From NCBI GenBank assembly GCA_948502395.1, contig CAOPES010000004.1, forward strand, positions 1 to 64,000: DNA of 64,000 nucleotides, in the 5' to 3' direction. Positions 56,101 through 64,000 of this stretch are shown here, piece after piece. The stretch's first letter is position 1. Each line of letters starts with the position of its first letter. A program made the translations under genes and the position numbers. The notes beneath the pieces were generated by a model, which saw nothing but the letters and a program-made list of their open reading frames with translations, was not told the DNA's origin and did not search any database. Source of the stretch: an uncultured Clostridia bacterium. GTDB taxonomy: Bacteria > Bacillota > Clostridia > TANB77 > CAG-508.

Positions 56101-56722
56101 AGATGATTCAAGAACATATACAATACCATTTGGTTCAAAAATGAAAGTAAAAGATGGAGACATGGTAGAAGCAGCACAACCACTTATAGAAGGATCAATC
56201 AACCCAGGCGAAATCTTAGAAATCAAAGGACCAGAAGGAGTATACGAATACTTAATTTCAGAAGTACAAAAAGTATACAGAAACCAAGGTGTTGACATCA
56301 ACGACAAACACATCGAAGTAATAGGAAGACAAATGCTTAAAAAAGTTAGAGTTGAAGACAACGCAGATACAGATATGTTCCCAGGTTCACTAATAGACAT
56401 GTACGAATTTGCAGACAAAAACAAAGAAGCAGTAGAAGCAGGAAAACGTCCAGCAACAGGAAAACGTGTACTATTAGGAATAACAAAAGCATCACTTGCA
56501 ACAGACAGCTTCTTATCAGCAGCATCATTCCAAGAAACAACCAGAGTATTAACAGAAGCAGCTGTTAAAGGTAAAGTTGATGACTTAGTAGGTCTAAAAG
56601 AAAACGTAATTATCGGTAAATTAATACCAGCAGGAACAGGTATGAAGAAATACCAAGATGTTCATATTAGTACAGAAAACGAAGAACCACAAGAAGAAAC
56701 AACAGAGACAAAAGCTGAATAA
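53192..56722 (+). CDS. rpoC: DNA-directed RNA polymerase subunit beta-prime
   Basis: 1176 residues from GTG 53192, AAAGGTGG 6 nt upstream. The N-terminal zinc site is [20 protein letters not shown] (about 59-79). The catalytic [12 protein letters not shown] lies near 447-458 and carries the three magnesium-binding Asp. The second zinc cluster is Cys in EHDCGTEEG (about 790) plus [13 protein letters not shown] (about 866-878). [19 protein letters not shown] and [12 protein letters not shown] follow as in all bacterial beta-prime subunits. Length is typical of Firmicutes. No rpsL or rpsG follow; a repeat begins 8 nt after the stop codon and gdpP is next. Confidence 0.97.
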   Translation: [1176 protein letters not shown]

Positions 56723-56730
56723 GAATTAAA

Positions 56731-56828
56731 ATTGCCAGAAGGGACGGACCTTTTTGGCAATTTTTTGCCATTTAGGACCGTCCCCGTTGGCAATTTATTG
56801 CCAAAAAGGTCCGTCCCTGTTGGCAATT
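56731..56828. repeat. Multi-arm GGGACGGACC repeat after rpoC
   Basis: A forward arm and two reverse arms in the same order as at 35592. It follows the stop codon by 8 nt and abuts the gdpP promoter; with no other terminator present it may form the rpoBC 3' end. Confidence 0.9.
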
Positions 56829-56830
56829 TC

Positions 56831-56859
56831 TTGACAAAAGGGCAAAATGCTAGTAAAAT
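56831..56859 (+). promoter_or_regulatory. gdpP promoter at the edge of a repeat
   Basis: Exact TTGACA (56831-56836) immediately after the repeat border, 17 nt, TAAAAT (56854-56859). Confidence 0.75.
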
Positions 56860-56891
56860 ATAATAGGAAGAAAATATAAGGGAGAAAATGT

Positions 56892-58925
56892 ATGCAAAAA
56901 AGCAACAGAAAGATATTTGATACATTAATATCAAGAACAAAAATATACCTAGCAATAATATTTATATTGCTAGTAATAGTGTGTATAGAGAACAAAAAAA
57001 TGATAATTCCATCAATACTATTATACTTAGCAATAGGAACATACAGCTATTACACAAATACAAAAAAGAAAACTGAGATATCAGAAACACTTCAAGACCT
57101 AACACTTACAGTAGATTCAGCGGCGAAAACAACGCTGATAAATTCGCCATTTCCGCTAATAATATTAGAAGCTGACGGTAATGTAATATGGAAAAGTGCA
57201 AAGTTTATAACAGAGTTTGCTAATGTAGATATAAACACATATGTAACTGATATAAATACAGATATCAAAAATGAAATAAAAAACAATACGAATAATGACA
57301 ACAAGCAAAAAGACAAAAAGGACATAGTTAAACAAGTAAAGATAGGAAATAAAGATTATCAAGTAGTTGGAAGATATATAAAGCTTAAAAACAGAGACAA
57401 AAAATATAAGCAAGATTATATGGTAATAATGTACTTTATTGACAACACAGAAAACATCAAATTGCAAAGTGAGTATAAAGATTCTAAGTCATGTTTTGGA
57501 ATAATAATGGTAGACAATTATGAAGAAACAATGCAAAGGTTAGATGCAAGTGAAAAGCCAATAGTAACAGCTGAAATAGATAAAAAGATGTATGACTGGG
57601 CAAATAAGACAAATGGTGTTCTTATAAAATCAGATCGTGATAGGTATGTATATTTATTTGAACAAAGATATCTACAAGCAGTCAAAGAAGACAAATTTAG
57701 TATATTGGACCAAATAAAGGAAATTGACAATAAAGAAAAATTACAATTTACATTAAGTATTGCAGTATCAAATGAAGGCGCAACAGACAAAGAAAAATAT
57801 AAGTCTGCACAAGATGCAATGGATGTTGTACTAGGACGTGGTGGAGACCAAGCGGTTATAAGAGAAAATGAAATATATAAATTCTTTGGTGGAAGAGCAC
57901 AAGAATTAGAAAAAAGGACGAAAGTCAAAGCTAGGGTAGTGGCACATGCATTAGAAAACCTAATAAAAGAGTCGAAAAAAGTAATGATAATGGGACATAC
58001 AAACCCTGATATGGATGCAATTGGCTCAAGCATGGGAATTTATAGATTGGCAAAAACATTAAATAGAAATGCATACATAGTAAACAGTGAAGCCACATCA
58101 TCAGCAATAAAAGCATTTAAACAAACACTTGACAAAGAACCTGAATATGAAGATACAATAATAAATAAAGAAATAGCATTGGAAAACATAGATGAAGATA
58201 CATTGCTAGTTGTAGTTGACACAAATAAAGTGAACTACGTAGATGCACCAGAATTGTTAGAAAAAGCCAAAAAAATAGTAGTAATAGACCACCATAGAAG
58301 AAGTACAAATTATATAGAAGACGCAACATTAGTATTTCAAGAAGTATACGCTTCTTCTGCGGCAGAGCTAGTTACAGAGCTTTTACAATATGCAGAAGCA
58401 AAAATAGATTTAAAAACAATAGAAGCAGAAAGCTTATATGCAGGAATAATGATGGACACAAAAAACTTCACATTTAAAACAGGAGTAAGAACATTTGAAG
58501 CAGCTGCATACTTACGCAGGTGCGGAGTTGACATCATAAGAGTAAAAAAATGGTTCCAAAGTGACTTAGCAAGTTTCAACCTAATTGCAGGAATAGTAAA
58601 AAATGCTGAGCTAGTAACAGAAGGAATTGCAGTATCAATATATGAAGAAAAAACAAAAGACGCAAGCCTAATATGTGCAAAAGCAGCAGACGAACTACTT
58701 ACAATAAGCGACATTACAGCATCATTTGTACTAGGAAATACAGGCGACAAAATCTGCATAAGTGGACGTTCAATTGGAGACATAAACGTACAACTAATCC
58801 TAGAAAAACTAGGCGGTGGCGGACACATAACACTTGCAGGAGCACAAGTCGAAGGAATGACAATGGAAGAAACAAGGCAAGAACTAATAAACCGTATTCA
58901 CGAATATTTTTCAGAAATAGAATGA
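56892..58925 (+). CDS. gdpP: c-di-AMP phosphodiesterase, DHH family (GdpP-like)
   Basis: 677 residues; AAGGGAGA precedes the ATG. Two N-terminal membrane helices (about 17-35 and 37-55), a PAS-like region (about 80-190), a degenerate GGDEF domain (about 200-330, IIMVDNYEETMQRLD, no GGDEF motif), a DHH domain (MGHTNPDMDAIGSSMGI near 366; VIDHHRRSTNY near 463) and a DHHA1 domain (GGGGHITLAGAQVEG near 640). Domain order and length match Bacillus GdpP, which hydrolyses c-di-AMP to pApA and so affects wall and potassium homeostasis. In Bacillus it stands beside rplI; here it follows rpoC with its own promoter and terminator. Confidence 0.95.
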   Translation: MQKSNRKIFDTLISRTKIYLAIIFILLVIVCIENKKMIIPSILLYLAIGTYSYYTNTKKKTEISETLQDLTLTVDSAAKTTLINSPFPLIILEADGNVIWKSAKFITEFANVDINTYVTDINTDIKNEIKNNTNNDNKQKDKKDIVKQVKIGNKDYQVVGRYIKLKNRDKKYKQDYMVIMYFIDNTENIKLQSEYKDSKSCFGIIMVDNYEETMQRLDASEKPIVTAEIDKKMYDWANKTNGVLIKSDRDRYVYLFEQRYLQAVKEDKFSILDQIKEIDNKEKLQFTLSIAVSNEGATDKEKYKSAQDAMDVVLGRGGDQAVIRENEIYKFFGGRAQELEKRTKVKARVVAHALENLIKESKKVMIMGHTNPDMDAIGSSMGIYRLAKTLNRNAYIVNSEATSSAIKAFKQTLDKEPEYEDTIINKEIALENIDEDTLLVVVDTNKVNYVDAPELLEKAKKIVVIDHHRRSTNYIEDATLVFQEVYASSAAELVTELLQYAEAKIDLKTIEAESLYAGIMMDTKNFTFKTGVRTFEAAAYLRRCGVDIIRVKKWFQSDLASFNLIAGIVKNAELVTEGIAVSIYEEKTKDASLICAKAADELLTISDITASFVLGNTGDKICISGRSIGDINVQLILEKLGGGGHITLAGAQVEGMTMEETRQELINRIHEYFSEIE

Positions 58926-58932
58926 TGTATTT

Positions 58933-58964
58933 GGGTGTTTTTGGGGACAGACCTTAAAAACACC
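58933..58964. repeat. GGGTGTTTTT-type repeat, inverted copy
   Basis: GGGTGTTTTTGGGGACAGACC then TTAAAAACACC, reverse orientation of the copies at 38421 and 49044. The 391-nt gap 58926-59316 holds this, a terminator, TGTCC-type repeats and a promoter; no gene. Confidence 0.85.
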
Positions 58965-58982
58965 TATCAATTAAGAAATATG

Positions 58983-59019
58983 AAAGACTAGGGAAATAAG
59001 TAAAACCTAGTCTTTTTTT
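58983..59019 (+). terminator. gdpP terminator
   Basis: Ten-base stem AAAGACTAGG / CCTAGTCTTT with a 13-nt loop and a run of T. Confidence 0.82.
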
Positions 59020-59070
59020 GTGCGGATTTTTTGGGACAGGCCAAAAAAGTTTCACTTGCAGACGTTTTGG

Positions 59071-59150
59071 GACTGTCCCAAAACGTTTTGAAAAGAAGAT
59101 GTGTCCCAGAATGGACAAAATGTCCAAAAGGAAACGTCCCCAAATGTCCC
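59071..59150. repeat. TGTCC/GGGAC-type repeat cluster
   Basis: ACGTTTTGGGACTGTCCC with AAAACGT forms a palindrome (59071-59095); it is followed by TGTCCC, TGGACAAAATGTCCA, GGAAACGTCCCC and ATGTCCC as at 47143. Confidence 0.8.
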
Positions 59151-59176
59151 GAAAATGTAACATAAAAACAATATTT

Positions 59177-59190
59177 GTAACAAAAGTTAC
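59177..59190. promoter_or_regulatory. Possible operator: GTAAC-AAAA-GTTAC
   Basis: Perfect short inverted repeat about 60 bp upstream of the promoter of the last gene. A regulator site is possible but nothing else supports it. Confidence 0.25.
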
Positions 59191-59248
59191 CAAAATGACG
59201 AGCCGTAAGCCGGCAAGCGACATAAAAATGTATGGCAAAAATAACCTG

Positions 59249-59277
59249 TTGAAAACTCCAAAATAATTAGGTAAGAT
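59249..59277 (+). promoter_or_regulatory. Promoter of the InlB-repeat surface gene
   Basis: TTGAAA (59249-59254), 17 nt, TAAGAT (59272-59277). Confidence 0.5.
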
Positions 59278-59316
59278 TAAAGAGAAGAATTATTTTATTT
59301 AAGTAGGAGAAAAACT

Positions 59317-62300
59317 ATGGGGCAAAAGATTAAGAAAATGTTAAATTCAGAGAAAGGGTCAATTACAGTACTTGTTGTTGCTGCAATGCTTTTTATGATT
59401 GTTATTTTAGTGCTGTCATTTATGGGAATGTCAAATAAGACATCAACACAAATGAGTAATATTAAACAAATAGAAAAAGAATATGCGTCAGAAGAAGATA
59501 TTGGGCAAGTGTACAAGGAAACTATTGAGACAATTGATAGGGTTGGGGATATAAAGATAACTCCAAGTACAACTGAATGGACAAATGGTGATGTAACTGT
59601 AACTATTGAATATCAAAAGCAATTGACTGAAAATAGAAAAGCGGGAATAGGCAGTGCAGATACGCCAAATGCAACTTCTTTGACGTTAACAGAGAATGGA
59701 ACTGTATATGCTGAGGCTTATACAAAAGACGGTCATAGGAGAAAAGCAAGCCTACAAATAAATAATATAGATAAAGTTAAACCAACAGCGATAATTAGAA
59801 CAAATGGTGGTTCTTATGTAATGCCAACTAAAAGTGACAAAGCTACTATTAAGACAAGAGTTAATGTAAATGATTTAGGTGGAAGTGAGCTAAAAGATAT
59901 AAAATATGCTTGGTCACAGTCAAAAGACGTAGAGCCTACTAGCTGGCAAACATTTGCAGATGGCGATACAGTTACAAAAAATGATTGCACAATTGGTACA
60001 TATTATTTATGGTTAAATGTAACTGATAATGCTGGAAATAGAGCAGATACAAAAGTAAGTAATGCTTTTATAGTAAGAGATTCTAGCAATGCAATGGATA
60101 ATATAACATTTAAAGTTGAACCAGATGGCTGGACAAATAAAGATGTGAAAGTTACAGTAATATATGGAGATAATTTAACAGAAAATAGAAAAGCTGGACC
60201 AGAAGGTGAAGATCTAAAACCAAATGCAACAACTGTAACTATGACAGAAAATGGTAAGGTAGTGGCAGAAGCAGAAGACCCAGCAGGAAATAAAGTAATA
60301 GCTGAAATTGTTATAGATAAAATAGATAAAGTGGCACCAGTGATAAAAACAGTAACAAATCCAAGCAATGGAAACTGGACAAATCAAAATGTAACAGTGA
60401 CATTAGTGGCAGAAGATAATTTATCTGGAATAAAAGAATTCCAATGGTTTGAAAATGGAGAATGGACAACAAGAGCATTAGAAACAAATGGAAATACAGG
60501 AACAATAACATATACTGCTGAGAGAGATACAACAATAAGATTTAGAGTAATAGATAATGCTGGAAATATATCAGAAGAAAAAACAACAGTAGTAAAAATA
60601 GATAAAACAGCTCCAACACATACAAGGGCAGAAGTAAAGAATATTACAACAACAGGATATGATGTATATGTTTATGGAGTAACAGACGGAACAGGTTCAG
60701 GTGTAAACAGAGTACAATTCCCAACTTGGACAGAAGCAAATGGACAAGATGACCTTCAAAGTGAATGGCGAACAAATTCTAATGCAACAGGTGTAAAACA
60801 AGTAGATGGAACGACATGGGTATATCATGTAAATGTAACAGATCATAAAAATGAGTATGGATCATATATGACAGATATATATGGATATGATAACATTGGA
60901 AATGAAGGATACATAGGAAGAGTAAAAGTAGAAGTTCCAGGTGTTGTAATAACACTTAATGCAAATGGCGGAAGTGTGTCAACAGGAACTCTTACAAAAG
61001 GATATGGTAGCCAAATGGGAACTTTACCAACTCCAACTAGAACAGGATATACTTTTACAGGTTGGTTTACAGCAGCAACTGGTGGAACAAAGATAACAAG
61101 TACTACAACAGTGCCTGCAAATAATGTGACATATTATGCACAATGGACAATAAATAATTACACAGTTACTTATGATAACAATTATTATGCAAATAGCATA
61201 TGGAATGACACAACACTTCTAGGAAAATATGCTCAAGCAGGAACAACACCAAAATCTAAAACAAATGTAGCAGATGCAAACGCAAAAGACGGAAATTATA
61301 TAAAATTTGTAATGCCAGCGGGAACATCAGGTGGACCATATTATGTACCAGCAGCTAAATTAACAGCTGGAAAAACATACACATGGAGTGTATATGTAAA
61401 AGCAAGTACAAATAAAACAATATTTATGGGTGATGAACAAAATGGACAAAAAACTGTAAATCTAACAACAAATTGGCAAAAAGTAACACATACATTTACA
61501 GCAACAGATAGAAATTATATAGCATTTACATTTTATGCTAATTATGGCGGATGGGCAGATGGAGAAGAATTATATGTACATTCATTAGAAATAATGGAAG
61601 GAACACCAACACACACAACAGCAAACAAACAATATAATTCAGCATTAGGAACATTACCAGCGCCAACAAGAACAGGATATACATTTACAGGTTGGTACAC
61701 AGCACCAGTAGGTGGAACAAAGATATCAGATGCAACAACAGTACCAGCAAATAATGTGACATATTATGCACATTGGACAACAAATACTTATACAATAACA
61801 TATAATTTAAATGGTGGAACAGCTAATGGACCAACAAGTTTCAATGTGGGAACAGAAACAATAACATTACCAACACCAACTAAAAATGGGTATACATTCA
61901 CAGGTTGGACAGGAAGTAATGGAACAACACCACAAAAAACAGTAACAATACCAAAAGGATCAACAGGAAATAAATCTTATACAGCAAACTGGACAGCAAC
62001 AAATTATACAATAACATATAATTTAAATGGTGGGGCAATTACGGGACAACCAACAAGCTATAATATAGAATCAAATGAAATAACATTACCAACACCAACA
62101 AGAACAGGTTATACTTTTACAGGTTGGACAGGAAGCAATGGAACAACACCGCAAACAACAGTTAAAATTGCAAAAGGTTCAACTGGAAATAAAACTTATA
62201 CAGCAAACTGGACAGCAACAAATTACACAATAACATATAATTTAAATGGTGGAACAATTACAGGACAACCAACAAGCTATAATATAGAATCAAATGAAAT

Positions 62301-64000
62301 AACATTGCCAACACCAACAAGAACAGGTTATACTTTTACAGGTTGGACAGGAAGCAATGGAACAACATCACAAACAACAGTTAAAATTCCAAAAGGTTCA
62401 ACTGGAAATAAAACTTATACAGCAAATTGGAGTATAAACAGTTATAAAATAGATTTGAACTTGCATGTTGACGGAACTGATTATTATTCAGGATATAATT
62501 CAAGAGTAAAAGTAGGTCTAAAAATAGGTGGGGTAGATAAAGGATATGTACAAGATTATGGTGGAAACCATCAATATGGAACTACTTGGGAAATGTATGG
62601 TCTAGAATTGGATGGAGAAAAAGTAGCATATTCTAGAACAGGAACATTAGGAGCGCAAAATACATCAATATGGGCAGACTTAAATACAATAACATTCAAA
62701 GTTAATAATGCAAGTTACGGAACAGTTTCAGTAGCAAACAGATTAGTAGCTAGTGGAACAACATATTCTACAAGTGGTGCAACAGTAACATTGGCAGGTG
62801 GAAGAAAGGTAACAGCAACTGCAACGAATGCAACAGGACATACAACAGTCTTATCAAGCTGGTCACCAGCAAGTGGAACAGTAAATGCCGCAACGACAGT
62901 AACAGCTAACTTTACGAGAACAGCAAATGATTATACATTAACAGTTAATCCAAATGGCGGAACTTGGGGCGGAAAGACTACTAATAGTACAGTAACTCAA
63001 AAATATAATACAACTAAAAGTTTAGGAAATGCAACACCACCAGCAGGATATGCAGTAACATTTAACGGAAATGGTGGAACAAGTGCACAAGGTTCAATTA
63101 CATCAACAAAATCATTCTCAAGCTGGACAAAGAGTGGTAGTGGAAGTTATATACCATCAGTTGCAAACCCATCTACTGGTGGAATGACAATGACTAAAAA
63201 GACTGATACAGACGGCATGGCATATTATAATTACGCATACAATGTAAGTGGAATTACAGGAAATACGTGGTATTGGTCAAGATTTCCAGCATATGCGTAT
63301 ACTGCGGGAAGTACATACGAAATTAGATTTAAAGTAAGAGTAAATAGTTCATCAGGTGGGGACATTACATTTAGGCATGCAGCATTAGTTAATGACTATG
63401 GAACTCCAGGATGGGTTTCTAAAGGTTTTTCAACAGCGACATCAGGCTGGCAAGATGTAACAATGACTAGAACATTTACAGGAACAACAACAACATTGAA
63501 CAATAATACAGTAACAATAGCACCAGTATTCGAGTTCTATACAGGAAACTTAATGAACAGAAATGCGGCAATAAACTTTGATGTTAAAGATATTCAAATA
63601 ATAAATACATCAACAGGAGCAATAGTTCAAAGTTCTAATAACAGCTACTTATATGGTGCAGGTGCAGGAACAGTAACTGCAAATTATACAAATAACGCTA
63701 TTACTTTACCAAATGCTACAAGAACAGGATATACATTTAATGGTTGGTATACAGCAGCAAGTGGTGGAACAAAAGTAGGAAATGCTGGTGCACAATGGAC
63801 ACCAACAGCAGCAACAACATTATATGCACAATGGACAAGAGATAATTATACAATAACATATAATTTAAATGGCGGATCAATTTCAGGACAAACAACAAAT
63901 TATAATGTAGAGTCAAATGCAATAACATTACCAACACCAACAAGAACAGGATATACATTTACAGGTTGGACAGGAAGTAATGGAACAACAGCACAAACAA
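59317..64000 (+). CDS. Giant InlB-repeat surface protein with pilin-like N-terminus, incomplete at 3' end
   Basis: Open for 1561 codons and still open at the window edge; AGGAGA lies 6 nt before the ATG. The N-terminus, NSEKGSITVLVVAAMLFMI, is a short basic leader, Gly14-Ser15 and a long hydrophobic helix, like pseudopilin or TadE-type signals, not a normal signal peptide. Several Ig-like modules follow (about 60-540, repeating DNAGN and DKTAPT motifs). InlB B-type (Flg_new) repeats have GYTFTGWYTA-type motifs. Between them a carbohydrate-binding-like sandwich lies at about 640-770 (AKDGNYIKF, TYTWSVYVKAS), with a second similar one near 1290-1430. Three 73-residue modules run in tandem from 61783. 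Probably an adhesin; function inferred from domain types only. Confidence 0.85.
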   Translation, partial: MGQKIKKMLNSEKGSITVLVVAAMLFMIVILVLSFMGMSNKTSTQMSNIKQIEKEYASEEDIGQVYKETIETIDRVGDIKITPSTTEWTNGDVTVTIEYQKQLTENRKAGIGSADTPNATSLTLTENGTVYAEAYTKDGHRRKASLQINNIDKVKPTAIIRTNGGSYVMPTKSDKATIKTRVNVNDLGGSELKDIKYAWSQSKDVEPTSWQTFADGDTVTKNDCTIGTYYLWLNVTDNAGNRADTKVSNAFIVRDSSNAMDNITFKVEPDGWTNKDVKVTVIYGDNLTENRKAGPEGEDLKPNATTVTMTENGKVVAEAEDPAGNKVIAEIVIDKIDKVAPVIKTVTNPSNGNWTNQNVTVTLVAEDNLSGIKEFQWFENGEWTTRALETNGNTGTITYTAERDTTIRFRVIDNAGNISEEKTTVVKIDKTAPTHTRAEVKNITTTGYDVYVYGVTDGTGSGVNRVQFPTWTEANGQDDLQSEWRTNSNATGVKQVDGTTWVYHVNVTDHKNEYGSYMTDIYGYDNIGNEGYIGRVKVEVPGVVITLNANGGSVSTGTLTKGYGSQMGTLPTPTRTGYTFTGWFTAATGGTKITSTTTVPANNVTYYAQWTINNYTVTYDNNYYANSIWNDTTLLGKYAQAGTTPKSKTNVADANAKDGNYIKFVMPAGTSGGPYYVPAAKLTAGKTYTWSVYVKASTNKTIFMGDEQNGQKTVNLTTNWQKVTHTFTATDRNYIAFTFYANYGGWADGEELYVHSLEIMEGTPTHTTANKQYNSALGTLPAPTRTGYTFTGWYTAPVGGTKISDATTVPANNVTYYAHWTTNTYTITYNLNGGTANGPTSFNVGTETITLPTPTKNGYTFTGWTGSNGTTPQKTVTIPKGSTGNKSYTANWTATNYTITYNLNGGAITGQPTSYNIESNEITLPTPTRTGYTFTGWTGSNGTTPQTTVKIAKGSTGNKTYTANWTATNYTITYNLNGGTITGQPTSYNIESNEITLPTPTRTGYTFTGWTGSNGTTSQTTVKIPKGSTGNKTYTANWSINSYKIDLNLHVDGTDYYSGYNSRVKVGLKIGGVDKGYVQDYGGNHQYGTTWEMYGLELDGEKVAYSRTGTLGAQNTSIWADLNTITFKVNNASYGTVSVANRLVASGTTYSTSGATVTLAGGRKVTATATNATGHTTVLSSWSPASGTVNAATTVTANFTRTANDYTLTVNPNGGTWGGKTTNSTVTQKYNTTKSLGNATPPAGYAVTFNGNGGTSAQGSITSTKSFSSWTKSGSGSYIPSVANPSTGGMTMTKKTDTDGMAYYNYAYNVSGITGNTWYWSRFPAYAYTAGSTYEIRFKVRVNSSSGGDITFRHAALVNDYGTPGWVSKGFSTATSGWQDVTMTRTFTGTTTTLNNNTVTIAPVFEFYTGNLMNRNAAINFDVKDIQIINTSTGAIVQSSNNSYLYGAGAGTVTANYTNNAITLPNATRTGYTFNGWYTAASGGTKVGNAGAQWTPTAATTLYAQWTRDNYTITYNLNGGSISGQTTNYNVESNAITLPTPTRTGYTFTGWTGSNGTTAQT
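61783..62439 (+). repeat. Tandem 219-bp repeats coding InlB-type modules
   Basis: Units start at 61783, 62002 and 62221; the last two are almost identical at the DNA level. A further related unit begins at 63844. Each codes for YTITYNLNGG ... GYTFTGWTGSNGTT. Confidence 0.85.

Noticed and set aside
59018..59266. Plus-strand frame in the gap before the last gene
   Set aside because: Composed of TGTCC-type repeats; no ribosome-binding site and no family resemblance.

Overview
The window is AT-rich DNA with strong A bias on coding strands. It carries a spoIIE homologue with a perfect Spo0A box, rpoB-rpoC, acpS, a GdpP-type c-di-AMP phosphodiesterase and sigma-A-type promoters (several with 17-nt spacers). 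This points to a Gram-positive, probably spore-forming member of the Clostridia, most likely an uncultured gut lineage. The exact order cannot be told from sequence reading alone. No rRNA, tRNA, CRISPR array or complete insertion sequence was seen.

Region 1 (209-35518) is a 35-kb array of giant secreted surface proteins. Every locus encodes an A part (signal peptide, DUF11-like beta-sandwiches, C-terminal membrane segment after a conserved xTG) and a B part (signal peptide, Cna-B and SdrD-like B modules, C-terminal PNTG sorting-like motif plus membrane segment). Two locus types alternate. Type I (209/4201 and 17254/22105) has A and B as separate overlapping-operon genes; A carries an SdrD-like module and B starts with a putative Cys-Gln thioester domain. 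Type II (10049 and 28186/31217) has A and B fused into one reading frame through an internal membrane hairpin; A carries a Pro-Asp linker instead of SdrD and the thioester domain is gone. The order I-II-I-II looks like a duplication of a 17-18 kb block. Each block has an unrelated selfish-type gene between its type I and type II locus (an AAA/DUF4143 ATPase at 8540; an Rpn-family nuclease at 26874). Three of the loci share a promoter form, and two 11-bp-spaced ATGTAA repeats lie about 80-90 bp upstream of it, as expected for an OmpR/PhoB-type regulator. The second fused gene is broken by a +1 shift.

Region 2 (35888-48936) is a housekeeping mix: spoIIE, a WG-repeat membrane protein, a tail-anchored unknown split by a second +1 shift, acpS, a TatD nuclease, an htpX/lemA pair on the minus strand, a G5-3D cell-wall protein, a small HAD phosphatase, exonuclease III, an AI-2E-type permease and a small multidrug-export-family protein.

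Region 3 (49325-58925) is rpoB-rpoC with its own promoter and a structured leader, separated from rplJ-rplL, followed by gdpP. Region 4 (59317 to the end) is the first 1561 codons of another giant surface protein with a pilin-like N-terminus and InlB-type repeats; it runs off the window.

Between genes, mostly just 3' of stop codons, lie copies of at least three related families of GC-rich palindromic repeats (GGGACGGACC core, GGGTGTTTTT and TGTCC types).
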